Below are positions 1-8,425 of a stretch of DNA of 64,000 nucleotides, in pieces (the stretch's first letter is position 1; every line of letters starts with the position of its first letter). Source of the DNA: Bacteroidales bacterium UBA5197 (lineage in GTDB: Bacteria > Bacteroidota > Bacteroidia > Bacteroidales > Lentimicrobiaceae). The notes below the pieces were generated by a model, which had not been told where the DNA came from, ran no database searches, and saw nothing but the letters and a program-made list of their open reading frames with translations. The stretch lies in contig DHVX01000061.1 of assembly GCA_002412885.1 (NCBI GenBank), positions 1 through 64,000 on the forward strand. The letters run 5' to 3'. The position numbers and the translations under genes are program-made.

Positions 1-267
1 CAATTTATTCTTATCCCTCATTGCCATGGCTGTGCCATTATGCAGCAATCGTTTCCCATATGGACACATAATTCCCGTTTCGGGACGGATGTCCATATAT
101 TCTTCCGTTTTAATCAGCTTATGTCGTTTGGATCAGATTAGAATTGATGGTTTCGAGAGAAGTTTGGAAGGACAAAGGAAATTGCACAGCTATCGCTCAA
201 GCAATAAAGTCTATTAAATCAAAAGTGGAAATGAAAACTTGTTATTAAGCCAGAAAGGAAATACCGC
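1..267. other. Left-edge non-coding stretch
   Basis: No recognisable gene. A 63-codon open frame at 26-217 resembles no family I know and has no visible promoter, so I do not call it. The only clear structure is the inverted repeat listed separately. The stretch also holds the 3' flank of the minus-strand tsaC. Confidence 0.5.
58..98. repeat. Nested inverted repeat
   Basis: A perfect 9-bp inverted repeat (ATATGGACA at 58-66, TGTCCATAT at 90-98) encloses a second small hairpin (CCCG-TTT-CGGG, 74-84). It lies beyond the tsaC stop codon. It has no T-run, so its role is unknown. Confidence 0.6.
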
Positions 268-843
268 CTAGTCCCTTATAATTTCATAAACGCCATTGGC
301 ATAAATACGAATAATGGTAGAAGCTTTTGCCTGATTAAACTGATCGTGCGAAAGCTCAACAACATAATCTACCTGATCAATAATTCTTTGCGAAATCTGG
401 CTAAACACCAGCGGAGTTGCCTCTCCTGAGATATTTGCCGATGATGAAATCAATGGACGCCCGAGTTCTTTAATCAATCGCCTGCAGAATTCATTTTTTA
501 CAACCCTGATGGCAACAGTGCCTGTGGATGATATCAGGTTTTTCGGAAGGTTACGCGCATGATCATATATAATGGTAACCGGTTTTTCGATATTTCCTAT
601 CAGGTCCTCAACTATATCAGGCACTTGTGCTACATATTTATTAAGATTTTCAAAGCTATCGAGCAGCACAATCAGGCTTTTACTCACCGGCCGCTGCTTT
701 ATGCGATACACTTTGTTTATGGCACGCACATTCAGGGCATCGCAACCCAAACCCCACACCGTATCGGTCGGATAAAGGATTACGCCACCACTCTTCAATA
801 TTTTCAGTGCTTTCTGAATTTCAATTTCAATTTCTTCGTCCAT
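268..843 (-). CDS. tsaC: L-threonylcarbamoyladenylate synthase (TsaC/YrdC type)
   Basis: This cytoplasmic enzyme makes threonylcarbamoyl-AMP from threonine, bicarbonate and ATP, the first step of t6A37 tRNA modification. The YrdC fold is shown by YPTDTVWGLGCDA near residue 25, the K-R-SKSL stretch near residue 50 and SSSANISGE near residue 135. At 191 residues it is the short form without the Sua5 extension. The frame stays open to 891, but the ATG at 843 is the better start: it matches the family N-terminus and overlaps the stop of the upstream glycosyltransferase gene by one base (TGATG), which suggests translational coupling. It is the last gene of the dapD operon. Confidence 0.93.
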   Translation of the reverse strand: MDEEIEIEIQKALKILKSGGVILYPTDTVWGLGCDALNVRAINKVYRIKQRPVSKSLIVLLDSFENLNKYVAQVPDIVEDLIGNIEKPVTIIYDHARNLPKNLISSTGTVAIRVVKNEFCRRLIKELGRPLISSSANISGEATPLVFSQISQRIIDQVDYVVELSHDQFNQAKASTIIRIYANGVYEIIRD

Positions 844-1874
844 CAGGGTAATAAATCGGTTAGTTGGTTTGTGGTAATGTTGAGTGCGCATTTAAAATGC
901 CCTTCCGGACATTCCGCGTGTCCATGTAACCCGCATGGCCGGCATTGTAAAGCTTCCTTTGTTTCTATGATGTGTGCGATGTCTGACAACGGCCCAAACC
1001 CGAAAGCAGGTACCGTGGAACAAAACACTGCCGCAACTGTAGCATTTACGGCTGAAGCCAGATGCTGAGGTGCAGAATCATTCACATAATTCATGGAAGC
1101 ACTTCTCATCAGGGCTGCCGATTGAAGGAAGCTCAACTCACCGGCAAGATTCACTATCTCACCTCCGGCTTGTCTGCTGATCCTTTCGCACATTAATTTG
1201 TCAGCTCCAGATCCCAATAATATAACAGTGAATCCCGATGAAATGTTGTTCAAAAAGTCTATCCATTTTTCTTCCGGAAATTGTTTGGTAAACCAGAGCG
1301 AGGCCGGTGATATGGTGATATAACTTCCAGTAGTAAATTTTGAAACAAAACTAAAGTCTTCAGGTGTGGGATATAATGCCGGGCGCAAAGCAGGTCCTGA
1401 AACAAGTGTCGAAATCAGCGCATGGTTCCTTTCAATTTCATGGGGTTGAGGAAGAACAGAACCAATCTCATGCTTATATTTATGTGTAAAAAACATCGAA
1501 AGCGGATTTTTCTCAAATCCTGAGCGCATTCCTGCTCCCGATAAAGCCGTTATTAATCCTGAGGAAGCGAACCGCTGCACATTGATCACGGCATCATAAC
1601 GATTTCGCCTCACTTCACGTATCAGCCTGAAAAGCCCGGCATACTTGCTTTTCGCCTTGTCCCAGATCAGGACTTTATGAATAAACGCATGTCCATTGAA
1701 AAGTGATTCGTACCCTTTCTTTACCAGATAATGTATCTCAGCACCTGCCAACTGCGCCTTCAGGGTTTCGGCCAGGGCGGTTGAAAGTATAACATCTCCA
1801 AGGGATGCTGTCTGAATAATAAGAATGCGTTTCTTCAAGGGAACGTTGTTATCTGTTGAGATTCGTTTTACCAA
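843..1874 (-). CDS. Glycosyltransferase family 9 (heptosyltransferase-like)
   Basis: The protein belongs to the ADP-heptose:LPS heptosyltransferase family (GT9), cytoplasmic enzymes that extend the lipopolysaccharide inner core. The nucleotide-binding N-terminus (ILIIQTASLGDVILSTAL) is visible, as is the acceptor/donor motif near residue 265 (NDSAPQHLASA). The C-terminus has clustered cysteines (CRPCGLHGHAEC), seen in many Bacteroidota members. Length 343 is normal. There is no ATG at the start: the frame opens with TTG at 1874, and a second TTG at 1838, just before KKRILIIQ, fits family N-termini better. It lies 12 bases after dapD and overlaps tsaC by one base. The exact sugar is unknown. 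Confidence 0.85.
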   Translation of the reverse strand: MVKRISTDNNVPLKKRILIIQTASLGDVILSTALAETLKAQLAGAEIHYLVKKGYESLFNGHAFIHKVLIWDKAKSKYAGLFRLIREVRRNRYDAVINVQRFASSGLITALSGAGMRSGFEKNPLSMFFTHKYKHEIGSVLPQPHEIERNHALISTLVSGPALRPALYPTPEDFSFVSKFTTGSYITISPASLWFTKQFPEEKWIDFLNNISSGFTVILLGSGADKLMCERISRQAGGEIVNLAGELSFLQSAALMRSASMNYVNDSAPQHLASAVNATVAAVFCSTVPAFGFGPLSDIAHIIETKEALQCRPCGLHGHAECPEGHFKCALNITTNQLTDLLP

Positions 1875-1886
1875 ATATCAGTTTTA

Positions 1887-2702
1887 TCAAACCTGCAGTC
1901 CGTATTCGCGTAATGCATCATTAAGCGATGTTTTAAGATCGGTAGATGGTTTTCGTTGTCCGATAATTAATGCACAGGAAACCTGGAACTCTCCTGCGGG
2001 GAATTTTTTAGGATAAGTACCCGGAATCACTACTGAGCGCGGAGGCACAAACCCTTTGTATTCAACAGCTTCATCACCTGATACATCAATAATCCGTGTG
2101 CTGTTGGTAATTACAACATTGGCACCCAGAACTGCTTCAGCCCCGATATGAGCGCCTTCCACAACTATACAGCGCGATCCGATAAAGCATCCATCTTCAA
2201 CAATAACCGGCGCTGCCTGAACAGGTTCCAGCACCCCGCCAATACCCACTCCACCCGAAAGGTGAACATTTTTACCGATCTGCGCGCAGGAGCCTACCGT
2301 GGCCCAGGTATCTACCATGGTGTTGGCATCTACGTAAGCACCAATATTTACGTAAGAAGGCATCAGAATAACCCCCGGAGCAAGATATGAACCGTATCGG
2401 GCAATTGCGTGAGGCACCACCCGAACCCCCAATTGTTTGTAATTCCGCTTTAAAGGTATTTTGTCGTGAAACTCCAGCGGACCGGCCTCACTCACTTCCA
2501 TCTGCCTGAGCGGGAAATAGAGAATAACTGCTTTTTTAACCCATTCATTCACTTTCCATTCTCCGCCAACAGGTTCGGCCACCCTTAATTTACCCTGATC
2601 CAACAGAGAAACTACTTCATTTATGGCATCCTGATAAGCTGCCTGACTTAAAAGTGAGCGATCGTTCCATGCTCTTTCAATATATTCCTGCATCTGCTGC
2701 AT
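1887..2702 (-). CDS. dapD: Tetrahydrodipicolinate N-succinyltransferase
   Basis: DapD transfers succinyl from succinyl-CoA to tetrahydrodipicolinate in the succinylase branch of diaminopimelate/lysine synthesis. The protein has an N-terminal helical region and a left-handed beta-helix of hexapeptide repeats around residues 110-215 (IGAYVDANTMVDTWATVGSC). Starting at the ATG at 2702 gives 271 residues, close to the usual family length. The frame continues upstream to 2807, but a -7 box at 2724-2731 places the transcription start between the two, so 2702 is preferred. It is the first gene of a minus-strand operon with the GT9 gene and tsaC. Confidence 0.95.
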   Translation of the reverse strand: MQQMQEYIERAWNDRSLLSQAAYQDAINEVVSLLDQGKLRVAEPVGGEWKVNEWVKKAVILYFPLRQMEVSEAGPLEFHDKIPLKRNYKQLGVRVVPHAIARYGSYLAPGVILMPSYVNIGAYVDANTMVDTWATVGSCAQIGKNVHLSGGVGIGGVLEPVQAAPVIVEDGCFIGSRCIVVEGAHIGAEAVLGANVVITNSTRIIDVSGDEAVEYKGFVPPRSVVIPGTYPKKFPAGEFQVSCALIIGQRKPSTDLKTSLNDALREYGLQV

Positions 2703-2723
2703 ACCAAATCTGTTAATGAGCGT

Positions 2724-2756
2724 CAAAGTTAGTGCTTTTTGGCAAAAAGAATCAAA
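2724..2756 (-). promoter_or_regulatory. dapD operon promoter
   Basis: Read on the minus strand, TTTG (2753-2756) is followed after 21 bases by TAACTTTG (2724-2731), a perfect match to the Bacteroidota -7 consensus TAnnTTTG. The predicted start of transcription is about 15 bases before the dapD ATG. Confidence 0.7.
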
Positions 2757-2853
2757 GCTTCGTGGCCAAGCTTTCTTGCTTATTGACACAAAGACTCTAA
2801 GGGACAAAGTGATTAACTGCCTTTTCTCAGTAGTGCATGGTTTTTAAACTCAC

Positions 2854-3010
2854 GCAGGCAGACTCAGGCACCGGGGGGAGAACCCAAATTCACAATAGAA
2901 ATAAACATTAACAACTTAGCAGGTTGCACCCCCTCCCTCGGTGCCTGAGCTTGCCTGCCGCCCTTTCAGGCAGGCTTGGTCGAAGGCCAGGGAGGGATGG
3001 GGAGGGTAAA
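2854..3010. repeat. Inverted repeat cluster upstream of ruvX
   Basis: An imperfect inverted repeat of about 27 bp (2854-2880 against 2932-2958, sharing GGTGCCTGAG) surrounds an AT-rich loop. The right arm holds a further hairpin (GCCTGCC...GGCAGGC) and continues into a CGAAGGCCAGGGAGGG tail. A degenerate relative with the same CTCCCT-GGTGCCTGAGC...CGAAGGC order lies at 26585-26670, so this appears to be a dispersed element. Confidence 0.55.
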
Positions 3011-3096
3011 AGAAAACAAAGTAGGTATTTTATTTTGAAACTGAATTCATAAATTCCTGGCAAACTTTTAAGCCATTCTCTCTCATTTTTTATTAC

Positions 3097-3104
3097 TAAT
3101 TTTG
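3097..3104 (+). promoter_or_regulatory. ruvX operon -7 box
   Basis: TAATTTTG is a perfect TAnnTTTG match. Its last three bases are the TTG at 3102 that would open the longest ruvX frame. Transcription should start a few bases downstream, which excludes that TTG as the start codon. Confidence 0.6.
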
Positions 3105-3140
3105 CAGCCTGAAACGTGCAATTCATCTCATCTACAAACT

Positions 3141-3566
3141 TTGGCCAGAATTCTTGCGATTGATTACGGACAAAAACGGGTAGGCCTCGCGGTCACCGAT
3201 GAGGGGCAGATTATCGCCACTCCGCTGACAACAGTCCATTCAAAAGACATCATCGCTTATCTGAAGGACTATCTGAACCGCGAAAAGGTGGAACTCTTCG
3301 TGGTTGGAGAACCCCGGCAAATGAACAATCAGGCATCGGAGTCGGTTAAATTCACCGAACCTTTTGTGAGGCTGCTGGCGAAAACCTTTCCTGATGTGAA
3401 AATTGCCAGAATCGATGAAAGGTTTACTTCCAAAATGGCGCAAAAAGCCATTCTGGATGCTGGTACTAAAAAGAAAGAAAGACAGAACAAAGAACTGATT
3501 GACATGGTAAGTGCGGTTATTATACTGCAATCGTATCTGGAAAGCAGATCCTTTGGAAACTTCTGA
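3141..3566 (+). CDS. ruvX: Putative pre-16S rRNA nuclease / Holliday junction resolvase-like
   Basis: This YqgF/RuvX-family RNase H-fold nuclease is implicated in maturing the 5' end of 16S rRNA, with a possible role on Holliday junctions. Key parts are the first catalytic Asp in AIDYGQKRVGLAVTDEG at the N-terminus, the Glu of VVGEPRQM near residue 57, RIDERFTS near residue 92 and a C-terminal Asp in KELIDMVSA. The frame is open from TTG 3102, but that triplet is inside the promoter box. The TTG at 3141, directly before ARILAIDYG, gives a typical N-terminus and 141 residues. It is followed 35 bases later by def. Confidence 0.9.
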   Translation: MARILAIDYGQKRVGLAVTDEGQIIATPLTTVHSKDIIAYLKDYLNREKVELFVVGEPRQMNNQASESVKFTEPFVRLLAKTFPDVKIARIDERFTSKMAQKAILDAGTKKKERQNKELIDMVSAVIILQSYLESRSFGNF

Positions 3567-3601
3567 CAACGCACTATTGAATCACAACAAAACAAATTGA
3601 A

Positions 3602-4174
3602 ATGATATTACCCATTCTTGCATACGGCCATCCCAACCTGAGGAAACATGCAGAGGAAATCGACAAAGACTATCCGGCTCTGGAGCAGTTTATTTCAGAT
3701 ATGTTTGAAACGATGTACGAATCAAATGGTGTTGGATTGGCTGCGCCACAGGTTAACCGGAACATCCGTCTGTTTATAATAGATGCTACCCCTTATGCTG
3801 AAGATTTCCCGGGTGAATCAAATCTGAAAAGGGTGTTTATCAATCCCAGAATCACTGAAGAAACGGGAGAGGAATGGGCTTTTAACGAAGGATGCCTGAG
3901 TATTCCGGAGATCAGAGAAGATGTGATGCGCAAGCCAAATATTACAATAGAATATTATGATGAGAATTTTGAGTTTAAAAAGGAATTGGTTACAGGAGTC
4001 CTGGCACGCGTCATTCAGCACGAATACGACCACCTGGAAGGAGTTCTTTTTGTTGACCATATAAACCCGCTTCGCAAAATTATTCTGAAACGCAGACTTG
4101 GCGATATCGCAAAAGGCTTTATAAAAACCAATTACCGGATGATTTTTCCGATGATTAAAAAGAAAGTTTTTTAA
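3602..4174 (+). CDS. def: Peptide deformylase
   Basis: The enzyme removes the formyl group from the N-terminal methionine of nascent proteins at the ribosome. All three metal-site motifs are present: GVGLAAPQ near residue 44, EGCLSIP near residue 99 with the metal-ligand Cys, and QHEYDHLEG near residue 140 with the HExxH-type histidines and catalytic Glu. Length 190 is normal. It sits between ruvX (35 bases upstream) and a lipoprotein gene (24 bases downstream), probably as one operon. Confidence 0.96.
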   Translation: MILPILAYGHPNLRKHAEEIDKDYPALEQFISDMFETMYESNGVGLAAPQVNRNIRLFIIDATPYAEDFPGESNLKRVFINPRITEETGEEWAFNEGCLSIPEIREDVMRKPNITIEYYDENFEFKKELVTGVLARVIQHEYDHLEGVLFVDHINPLRKIILKRRLGDIAKGFIKTNYRMIFPMIKKKVF

Positions 4175-4198
4175 AACAATTATATTAATCCGTAAAAC

Positions 4199-4741
4199 AT
4201 GAAAAAACAGTTAGTTCTGGCTTGTATTGCAATTCTTGGCTCAGTTATCATTTTCTCGTGCACTTCAGAGCGCGATCGTGAAGCCAAAGGGATCACTAAA
4301 TTAGAGGATGAACTTACCGCTCAGGCAGCACGCCCTGAGCCCGAAAAGCTGAATGAACTGATGGATCTGTACCTGAACTTTGTCGCCAACCATCCAACTG
4401 ACTCAACGGCTCCGCAATATCTGTACAAGGCTGTAAACCTTGCTATGGGAATGAATAACGGCGCAAAAGCCATGGAACTTGTTGACCGTACTTTAAACGA
4501 ATATCCAAAAAGCGAAAGACTGGCAGAAACAATTTTCCTGAAGGCTTACATTTACGAAAATCTGCTCAGTAATCTGGGACTGGCCCAAAAAACCTATCGT
4601 GACTTTCTGTCTCTCTATCCCGATCATGAGCTTTCTGACGATGCAGAAGCCGCGCTGTTGAACCTTGGAAAATCACCGGAAGAATTGGTCCGTGAGTTTG
4701 AAGCAAGGGCTGCTGAGCAGGCTGCCGCTGCTGGCAAGTAG
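4199..4741 (+). CDS. TPR-like lipoprotein
   Basis: A 180-residue lipoprotein with a signal peptide ending in the lipobox IFSC (Cys21). The mature part is helical and resembles two or three tetratricopeptide-like units (residues about 60-165, including AMELVDRTLNEYPKSERLAETIFLKAYIYENLLSNLG and an LYPDH-type turn), similar to the YfgM/BamD-type TPR folds. It should be anchored on the periplasmic side of a membrane and bind protein partners. The C-terminus is Ala/Glu-rich. It is the third gene of the ruvX-def operon. The specific role is unknown. Confidence 0.75.
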   Translation: MKKQLVLACIAILGSVIIFSCTSERDREAKGITKLEDELTAQAARPEPEKLNELMDLYLNFVANHPTDSTAPQYLYKAVNLAMGMNNGAKAMELVDRTLNEYPKSERLAETIFLKAYIYENLLSNLGLAQKTYRDFLSLYPDHELSDDAEAALLNLGKSPEELVREFEARAAEQAAAAGK

Positions 4742-4867
4742 AGAAAATTGAGCTCAATATCAGGCGACTTATTTGATCTTGAAAAACATCCTCAAGAATA
4801 ATTTCCGGTTTTCCTTATTCCCATGATGAAAGTACAGGCTAAATTTCCATTTCCCGGAAATTACTGA

Positions 4868-5196
4868 ACCTGATTCAATGTCGTTTAGTTAAGGTTTCGA
4901 ATTTGCGGAAAAGTGAATCAAATATCCTTCGACTCCGCTACCAATGACAGATTGTTCGTCTGATCCTTCGACTCCGCTCAGGAGGACATCGTATAGATTT
5001 GATAATTAGTGCATTAAGATGAATCAGTGTGCCCTCTAAGCGAATGTCACACTGAGAGTCGAAGTGTTTAAACTCTTGATTACCTGTCATCTACGCATTA
5101 TGCTCAATTTTTTTGAGTCTCAACTCAGGATGACTGTCAGTCTGAGTGGAGTCGAAGACAGTATTCCTTAACTAAACGATATTGAAACCTGATTCA
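4868..5196. mobile_element. MITE-like element with terminal inverted repeats
   Basis: A 21-bp terminal inverted repeat with one mismatch (TTCAATGTCGTTTAGTTAAGG at 4874-4894 against its complement at 5166-5186) bounds about 313 bp without a coding frame. Both sides carry the direct repeat ACCTGATTCA (4868-4877 and 5187-5196), which overlaps the left terminus and is the best candidate target duplication. Inside are inverted copies of a CTTCGACTC-CGCTCAG motif (4927, 4971, 5048, 5141). No transposase is present, so it would need a helper in trans. Confidence 0.65.
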
Positions 5197-5365
5197 TCAT
5201 TTCTGTATCAAAATCATAATCTGATTTCCCTCAGGACTTTCAAATGTCGAAATCCTGGAAATTTGTCGTAACTTTATGTTTCGGAATGTGGTTCTGACCA
5301 TTTCCCTGAATGATCGATTGTAAAGATCTTAAGTTAAAAACATATCGTCTTTAAAATCAAAAGTT

Positions 5366-6097
5366 ATGACAAACACAGCACCGTTTGCCACCATTGTTAT
5401 TTTTAGCCTTGCCATAATACTGCAACTCACCTTTGTTTTAATGCCTGCCACGGCACAGGAAGAAACCAGGCCAAAAAAGGGAACGCTGGAAATCGGATTC
5501 GGGGTCAGCACGCTGGGGCCTACCTGGCAAATGGCTACTCTGATGAAAAAATATAATTTAGACGGGAGCCACATGACTATATTCCTGAACAAAAGGCAAT
5601 ATCCGAGATATCAATGGTTAGGGTCAGAATTTCACCTTGCTTATTTCAGGCAGATTGCTGAGGGAAGGCGATTGGGTATTACTTTCAATTCTTTGGAAAG
5701 AGGCGCTGTGAGTGGATATTCCGCAGCGGGCAACGGACTTCTCAAAATCAGATTTTCTCAAGGCTCTATTGCCCTGCTATACCGGCATCAGCTGGATAAG
5801 CAATTTGACTTTGAAGCCGGACCTGCCATCGTTTTCAATGATGCGACCACCGACACCAACGAAGATGACTCTCAGGATTATACTGCAGTATCTCCCGGAC
5901 TAAAGTTGGGCTTTAACATGAAAATTATGGACTTGAAAAAGTCAAATCTGAAATCTGATATTAAGTTTATATACTCCGGATCGCACACCATGGGGCCATT
6001 TTCAGCCAATGGTGACTATGGCCCCATAACCATACCTAAAAAAAAGCTCTGGTTTAACTTCCTGCGCATCGGGCTAATTTGGGGGATATCTATCTGA
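5366..6097 (+). CDS. Secreted outer-membrane beta-barrel-like protein, unknown function
   Basis: The 243-residue protein begins with an uncleaved-looking 30-residue hydrophobic signal ending ATAQ/EE. The mature part has alternating hydrophobic and polar residues in many short strands (LEIGFGVSTLG, FHLAYFRQIAEGRRLGITF, LLKIRFSQGSIALLYRH, FDFEAGPAIVF, PGLKLGFNMKI) and ends in a strand with aromatic residues (LWFNFLRIGLIWGISI). That fits an 8- to 10-stranded outer-membrane barrel, but no named family is recognisable. It follows the MITE and stands alone, with a bidirectional terminator behind it. Confidence 0.65.
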   Translation: MTNTAPFATIVIFSLAIILQLTFVLMPATAQEETRPKKGTLEIGFGVSTLGPTWQMATLMKKYNLDGSHMTIFLNKRQYPRYQWLGSEFHLAYFRQIAEGRRLGITFNSLERGAVSGYSAAGNGLLKIRFSQGSIALLYRHQLDKQFDFEAGPAIVFNDATTDTNEDDSQDYTAVSPGLKLGFNMKIMDLKKSNLKSDIKFIYSGSHTMGPFSANGDYGPITIPKKKLWFNFLRIGLIWGISI

Positions 6098-6265
6098 GTT
6101 GCCCTACAAAAAGAATTCGTCAAAATTTTTATCATCAATAGCCTGCCGGCCCATCGGTAAAGCTATATACGGGGTTTTCATTTCAGCAGCCGGATCATCA
6201 ATTTCTTTTGCGAACAATTAAAAATCCCGAAGGCAAAGTATTGTCAGTTTTCCATTAAAGAACTT

Positions 6266-6299
6266 AAGAAAAAAGCCGGCTAAAAACCGGCTTTTTCTT
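6266..6299. terminator. Bidirectional terminator
   Basis: An AAAAGCCGG-ctaaaaa-CCGGCTTTTT hairpin with A- and T-runs on both sides lies between two convergent genes (ending at 6097 and 6318), so it can serve both. Confidence 0.85.
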
Positions 6300-6317
6300 T
6301 GCTAAAATAACAACAGA

Positions 6318-7457
6318 TTACTTCACTTTACGAAATTTGAGCGATCCGTCATCAACAATGGTATCCAGCCATTCGTAAGTTCCATCGGAATAAACTACTG
6401 CAAGCACAGGATAGGTCTCATTGTATTCGGTGTTTGTAAACATCCGGAATTCAATATCGCCGATTTTTGCATTCAGCGCCACATGAATCAGTTCCATATC
6501 GAGTTGGCTGTTTAGGTAAGTCAGGTTATAGGAACCTCCGTTATCTTCAACTGTTTCCATATGGTCTTCGATTGCAGCTACATTTATCCAACCCTGAACT
6601 TTGAGTGGAGAAACAGTATAACTGCCGCTGAATTTCTCAACACCTTCCATATCAGAAGTATAAACCACCGCCACATCGTAAGCCACCAGGACATTACCAC
6701 TCATCTTAAAGGAGAGTTTTGAATTGAAATTTGTACCGCTTCCTGATAAGCTGGCGGTAAATTCATAAGGAGCCATGGTCATACTGGCGGTCATGGAGGT
6801 TGGGAATCCACTATTGTCGTAGGTTGCAGCATAGGTCATAGTCATTAGAATGGTGCCATCAATTTTCAGACTTACATTTGCACTCAACGGAATTACTTCC
6901 TCATATTCCTCAGTAACCCAAGTCTGATTCCAATCATCCCAATAGGTCTCAGAATAGGTTATGGTTTTATAGGAAAGGTTATCAACCAGAAGCTCAGCAT
7001 TGTTTTGCTGCGAATAATAAGCAGCCTCATCGGCAGGAAATAAAATTTCTAGTTTGGTGGTGCTGTTCTGAACCAGTTCAAAATCGTCAATTACAAAATT
7101 GAAACGGTAAACTCCATATTCTCCTACCTCATTTGCGCCTCTTTCAGCCGCATTTTTGCGGAAAGCAGATTTAACTTTTGAAAGGTGAAGTTTGCCAGAA
7201 TTAAAGGCCAGATTTTTAACGTTTGACTTCCAGTCTTCGTTATCCATAAGAGTAGCCAGAAAATCCAGTGATACCATCGCTGGTGTGTTCATCATCTCAG
7301 TCATGTCGGTGGTGATTGACTGACTGGCGTTTCTTAACTCAGTTTTTGCCTCGGTGGCAGTAATTTCTTTGGGCTTGTCGTCCTTGTCTTTTTTACATCC
7401 AGGGCTAAAGAACAGGATAGTCACGAGCAGAATCCCTGCTAAATGTCTTGTTTTCAT
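6318..7457 (-). CDS. Large lipoprotein, unknown function
   Basis: A 379-residue lipoprotein. The signal peptide ends at Cys21 and is followed by KKDKDDK, a charged stretch typical of surface-exported Bacteroidota lipoproteins. The N-terminal third is helical (TEAKTELRNASQSITTDMTEMMNT). The rest is strand-rich with a beta-sandwich look (AYDVAVVYTSDMEGVEKFSGSYTV). It may be a distant paralogue of the lipoprotein at 8404-9486: both have GVY/GVF-x-F/Y near the first third, an IL/ILIFPA segment, NLSY, and a Y-x-DG-x-x-E-L near the end. It has its own consensus promoter. No named domain is recognised. Confidence 0.65.
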   Translation of the reverse strand: MKTRHLAGILLVTILFFSPGCKKDKDDKPKEITATEAKTELRNASQSITTDMTEMMNTPAMVSLDFLATLMDNEDWKSNVKNLAFNSGKLHLSKVKSAFRKNAAERGANEVGEYGVYRFNFVIDDFELVQNSTTKLEILFPADEAAYYSQQNNAELLVDNLSYKTITYSETYWDDWNQTWVTEEYEEVIPLSANVSLKIDGTILMTMTYAATYDNSGFPTSMTASMTMAPYEFTASLSGSGTNFNSKLSFKMSGNVLVAYDVAVVYTSDMEGVEKFSGSYTVSPLKVQGWINVAAIEDHMETVEDNGGSYNLTYLNSQLDMELIHVALNAKIGDIEFRMFTNTEYNETYPVLAVVYSDGTYEWLDTIVDDGSLKFRKVK

Positions 7458-7495
7458 TGTTGGTTGGTTTTAATTTGATATTGTGAAATCAATAA

Positions 7496-7526
7496 CAAAT
7501 ATACGCCCGGAATGGAAAAAGTCAAA
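7496..7526 (-). promoter_or_regulatory. Promoter of the 379-residue lipoprotein gene
   Basis: On the minus strand TTTG (7523-7526), 19 bases and TATATTTG (7496-7503) match the Bacteroidota -33/-7 consensus exactly. The start codon lies 38 bases downstream. Confidence 0.8.
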
Positions 7527-7585
7527 ATTTTTTAACGTTTTTATTTATTTGTAGCGACCTTTGCAGCTTTGTGTAATTCAGGTTT

Positions 7586-8335
7586 ATGATTAAACCAATA
7601 CAAACTTCATTCGTGGGCAAGCATAAAATGCTCATATTGTATATGTTATCGCTTTTTCTGTATGCATGTAGCGAAGCTCCCCTTCCTGAAAGCGAAAATA
7701 CAAATCCGGCATCAACACTTATTTTCAAGCCCGGCGATACCCTTGAATTGAAACGAGGAGACTTTCTGGTAAGACCAAATCTGAATATTCTGCCCGGAAC
7801 TTCTCCGGTTAACGGCGGAAAAAACTATGGTCATGCTGCAATTGTAGTCAAAGGTTATAAACATTGGCATCCCGACAGCCTGCTGGCCGGAACCATCATT
7901 ATCGAATCTATTGCCAAAGATGTACCTGCTGAATTTCAGGTGCGCGAAATCAAAGCACTGGTTTCCAATAGAATGGAATCGTTCGACAATCACAACTTTG
8001 ACAACCGGTATAAGGGTCATAGATACCGGCTCAGGCTTCCCCTAAGCGAAAGTGCAATTGACAGCATAATCTATTTTGCTCAAACTCAGAAAGGGAAACT
8101 TTCCTCATGGAATGCTTCGAAGTTTATTCCCACAGATCCAAAGCGGAGCAATTCCCCATCAAATCTGATGGAAAATGAAACCTGGTATTGCTCACTGCTT
8201 GTGTGGCAATCGGTGTTTAACGTTACCGGAATTGACCTTGACCACAGCGGCGGCTACATGGCCTACCCCAACGACCTGATTAACAGCCCCTATTTTGATA
8301 GTTTGCCTGATGGCGCAGGGCGATTACGGTTTTAA
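7586..8335 (+). CDS. Lipoprotein of the YiiX-like permuted papain-fold (NlpC/P60) family
   Basis: The 249-residue protein has a lipobox (LYAC, Cys28), so it is a membrane-anchored periplasmic or surface enzyme. A GD pair (58-59), His83 in YGHAAIVV and Cys202 in WYCSLLVW occur in the order His before Cys. This is the circularly permuted NlpC/P60 arrangement of YiiX/YebB-type amidases, which act on amide or ester bonds of peptides, peptidoglycan or lipids. The substrate cannot be read from the sequence. The start may be the ATG at 7586 or that at 7628, since the hydrophobic core begins at residue 15. It is flanked by two possibly related lipoprotein genes pointing away from or towards it. Confidence 0.7.
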   Translation: MIKPIQTSFVGKHKMLILYMLSLFLYACSEAPLPESENTNPASTLIFKPGDTLELKRGDFLVRPNLNILPGTSPVNGGKNYGHAAIVVKGYKHWHPDSLLAGTIIIESIAKDVPAEFQVREIKALVSNRMESFDNHNFDNRYKGHRYRLRLPLSESAIDSIIYFAQTQKGKLSSWNASKFIPTDPKRSNSPSNLMENETWYCSLLVWQSVFNVTGIDLDHSGGYMAYPNDLINSPYFDSLPDGAGRLRF

Positions 8336-8396
8336 TCCGGCCGATTTCGCAACACTATCCAACAAGGCCGGCATAATATAAGAGCATTTGCCCTTT

Positions 8397-8425
8397 ACCA
8401 CCATCATCGGGGCATGGTGGTTTTC
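8397..8425 (+). terminator. Terminator behind the YiiX-like gene
   Basis: A perfect 8-bp stem (ACCACCAT, 8397-8404; ATGGTGGT, 8414-8421) is followed by TTTTCAT. It overlaps the 3' end of the convergent minus-strand gene. Confidence 0.6.

Noticed and set aside
26..217. 63-codon open frame at the left edge
   Set aside because: It runs through the inverted repeat at 58-98, resembles no protein family, and shows no promoter.
2908..3126. 72-codon minus-strand frame upstream of ruvX
   Set aside because: It translates an inverted-repeat element and overlaps the ruvX promoter.
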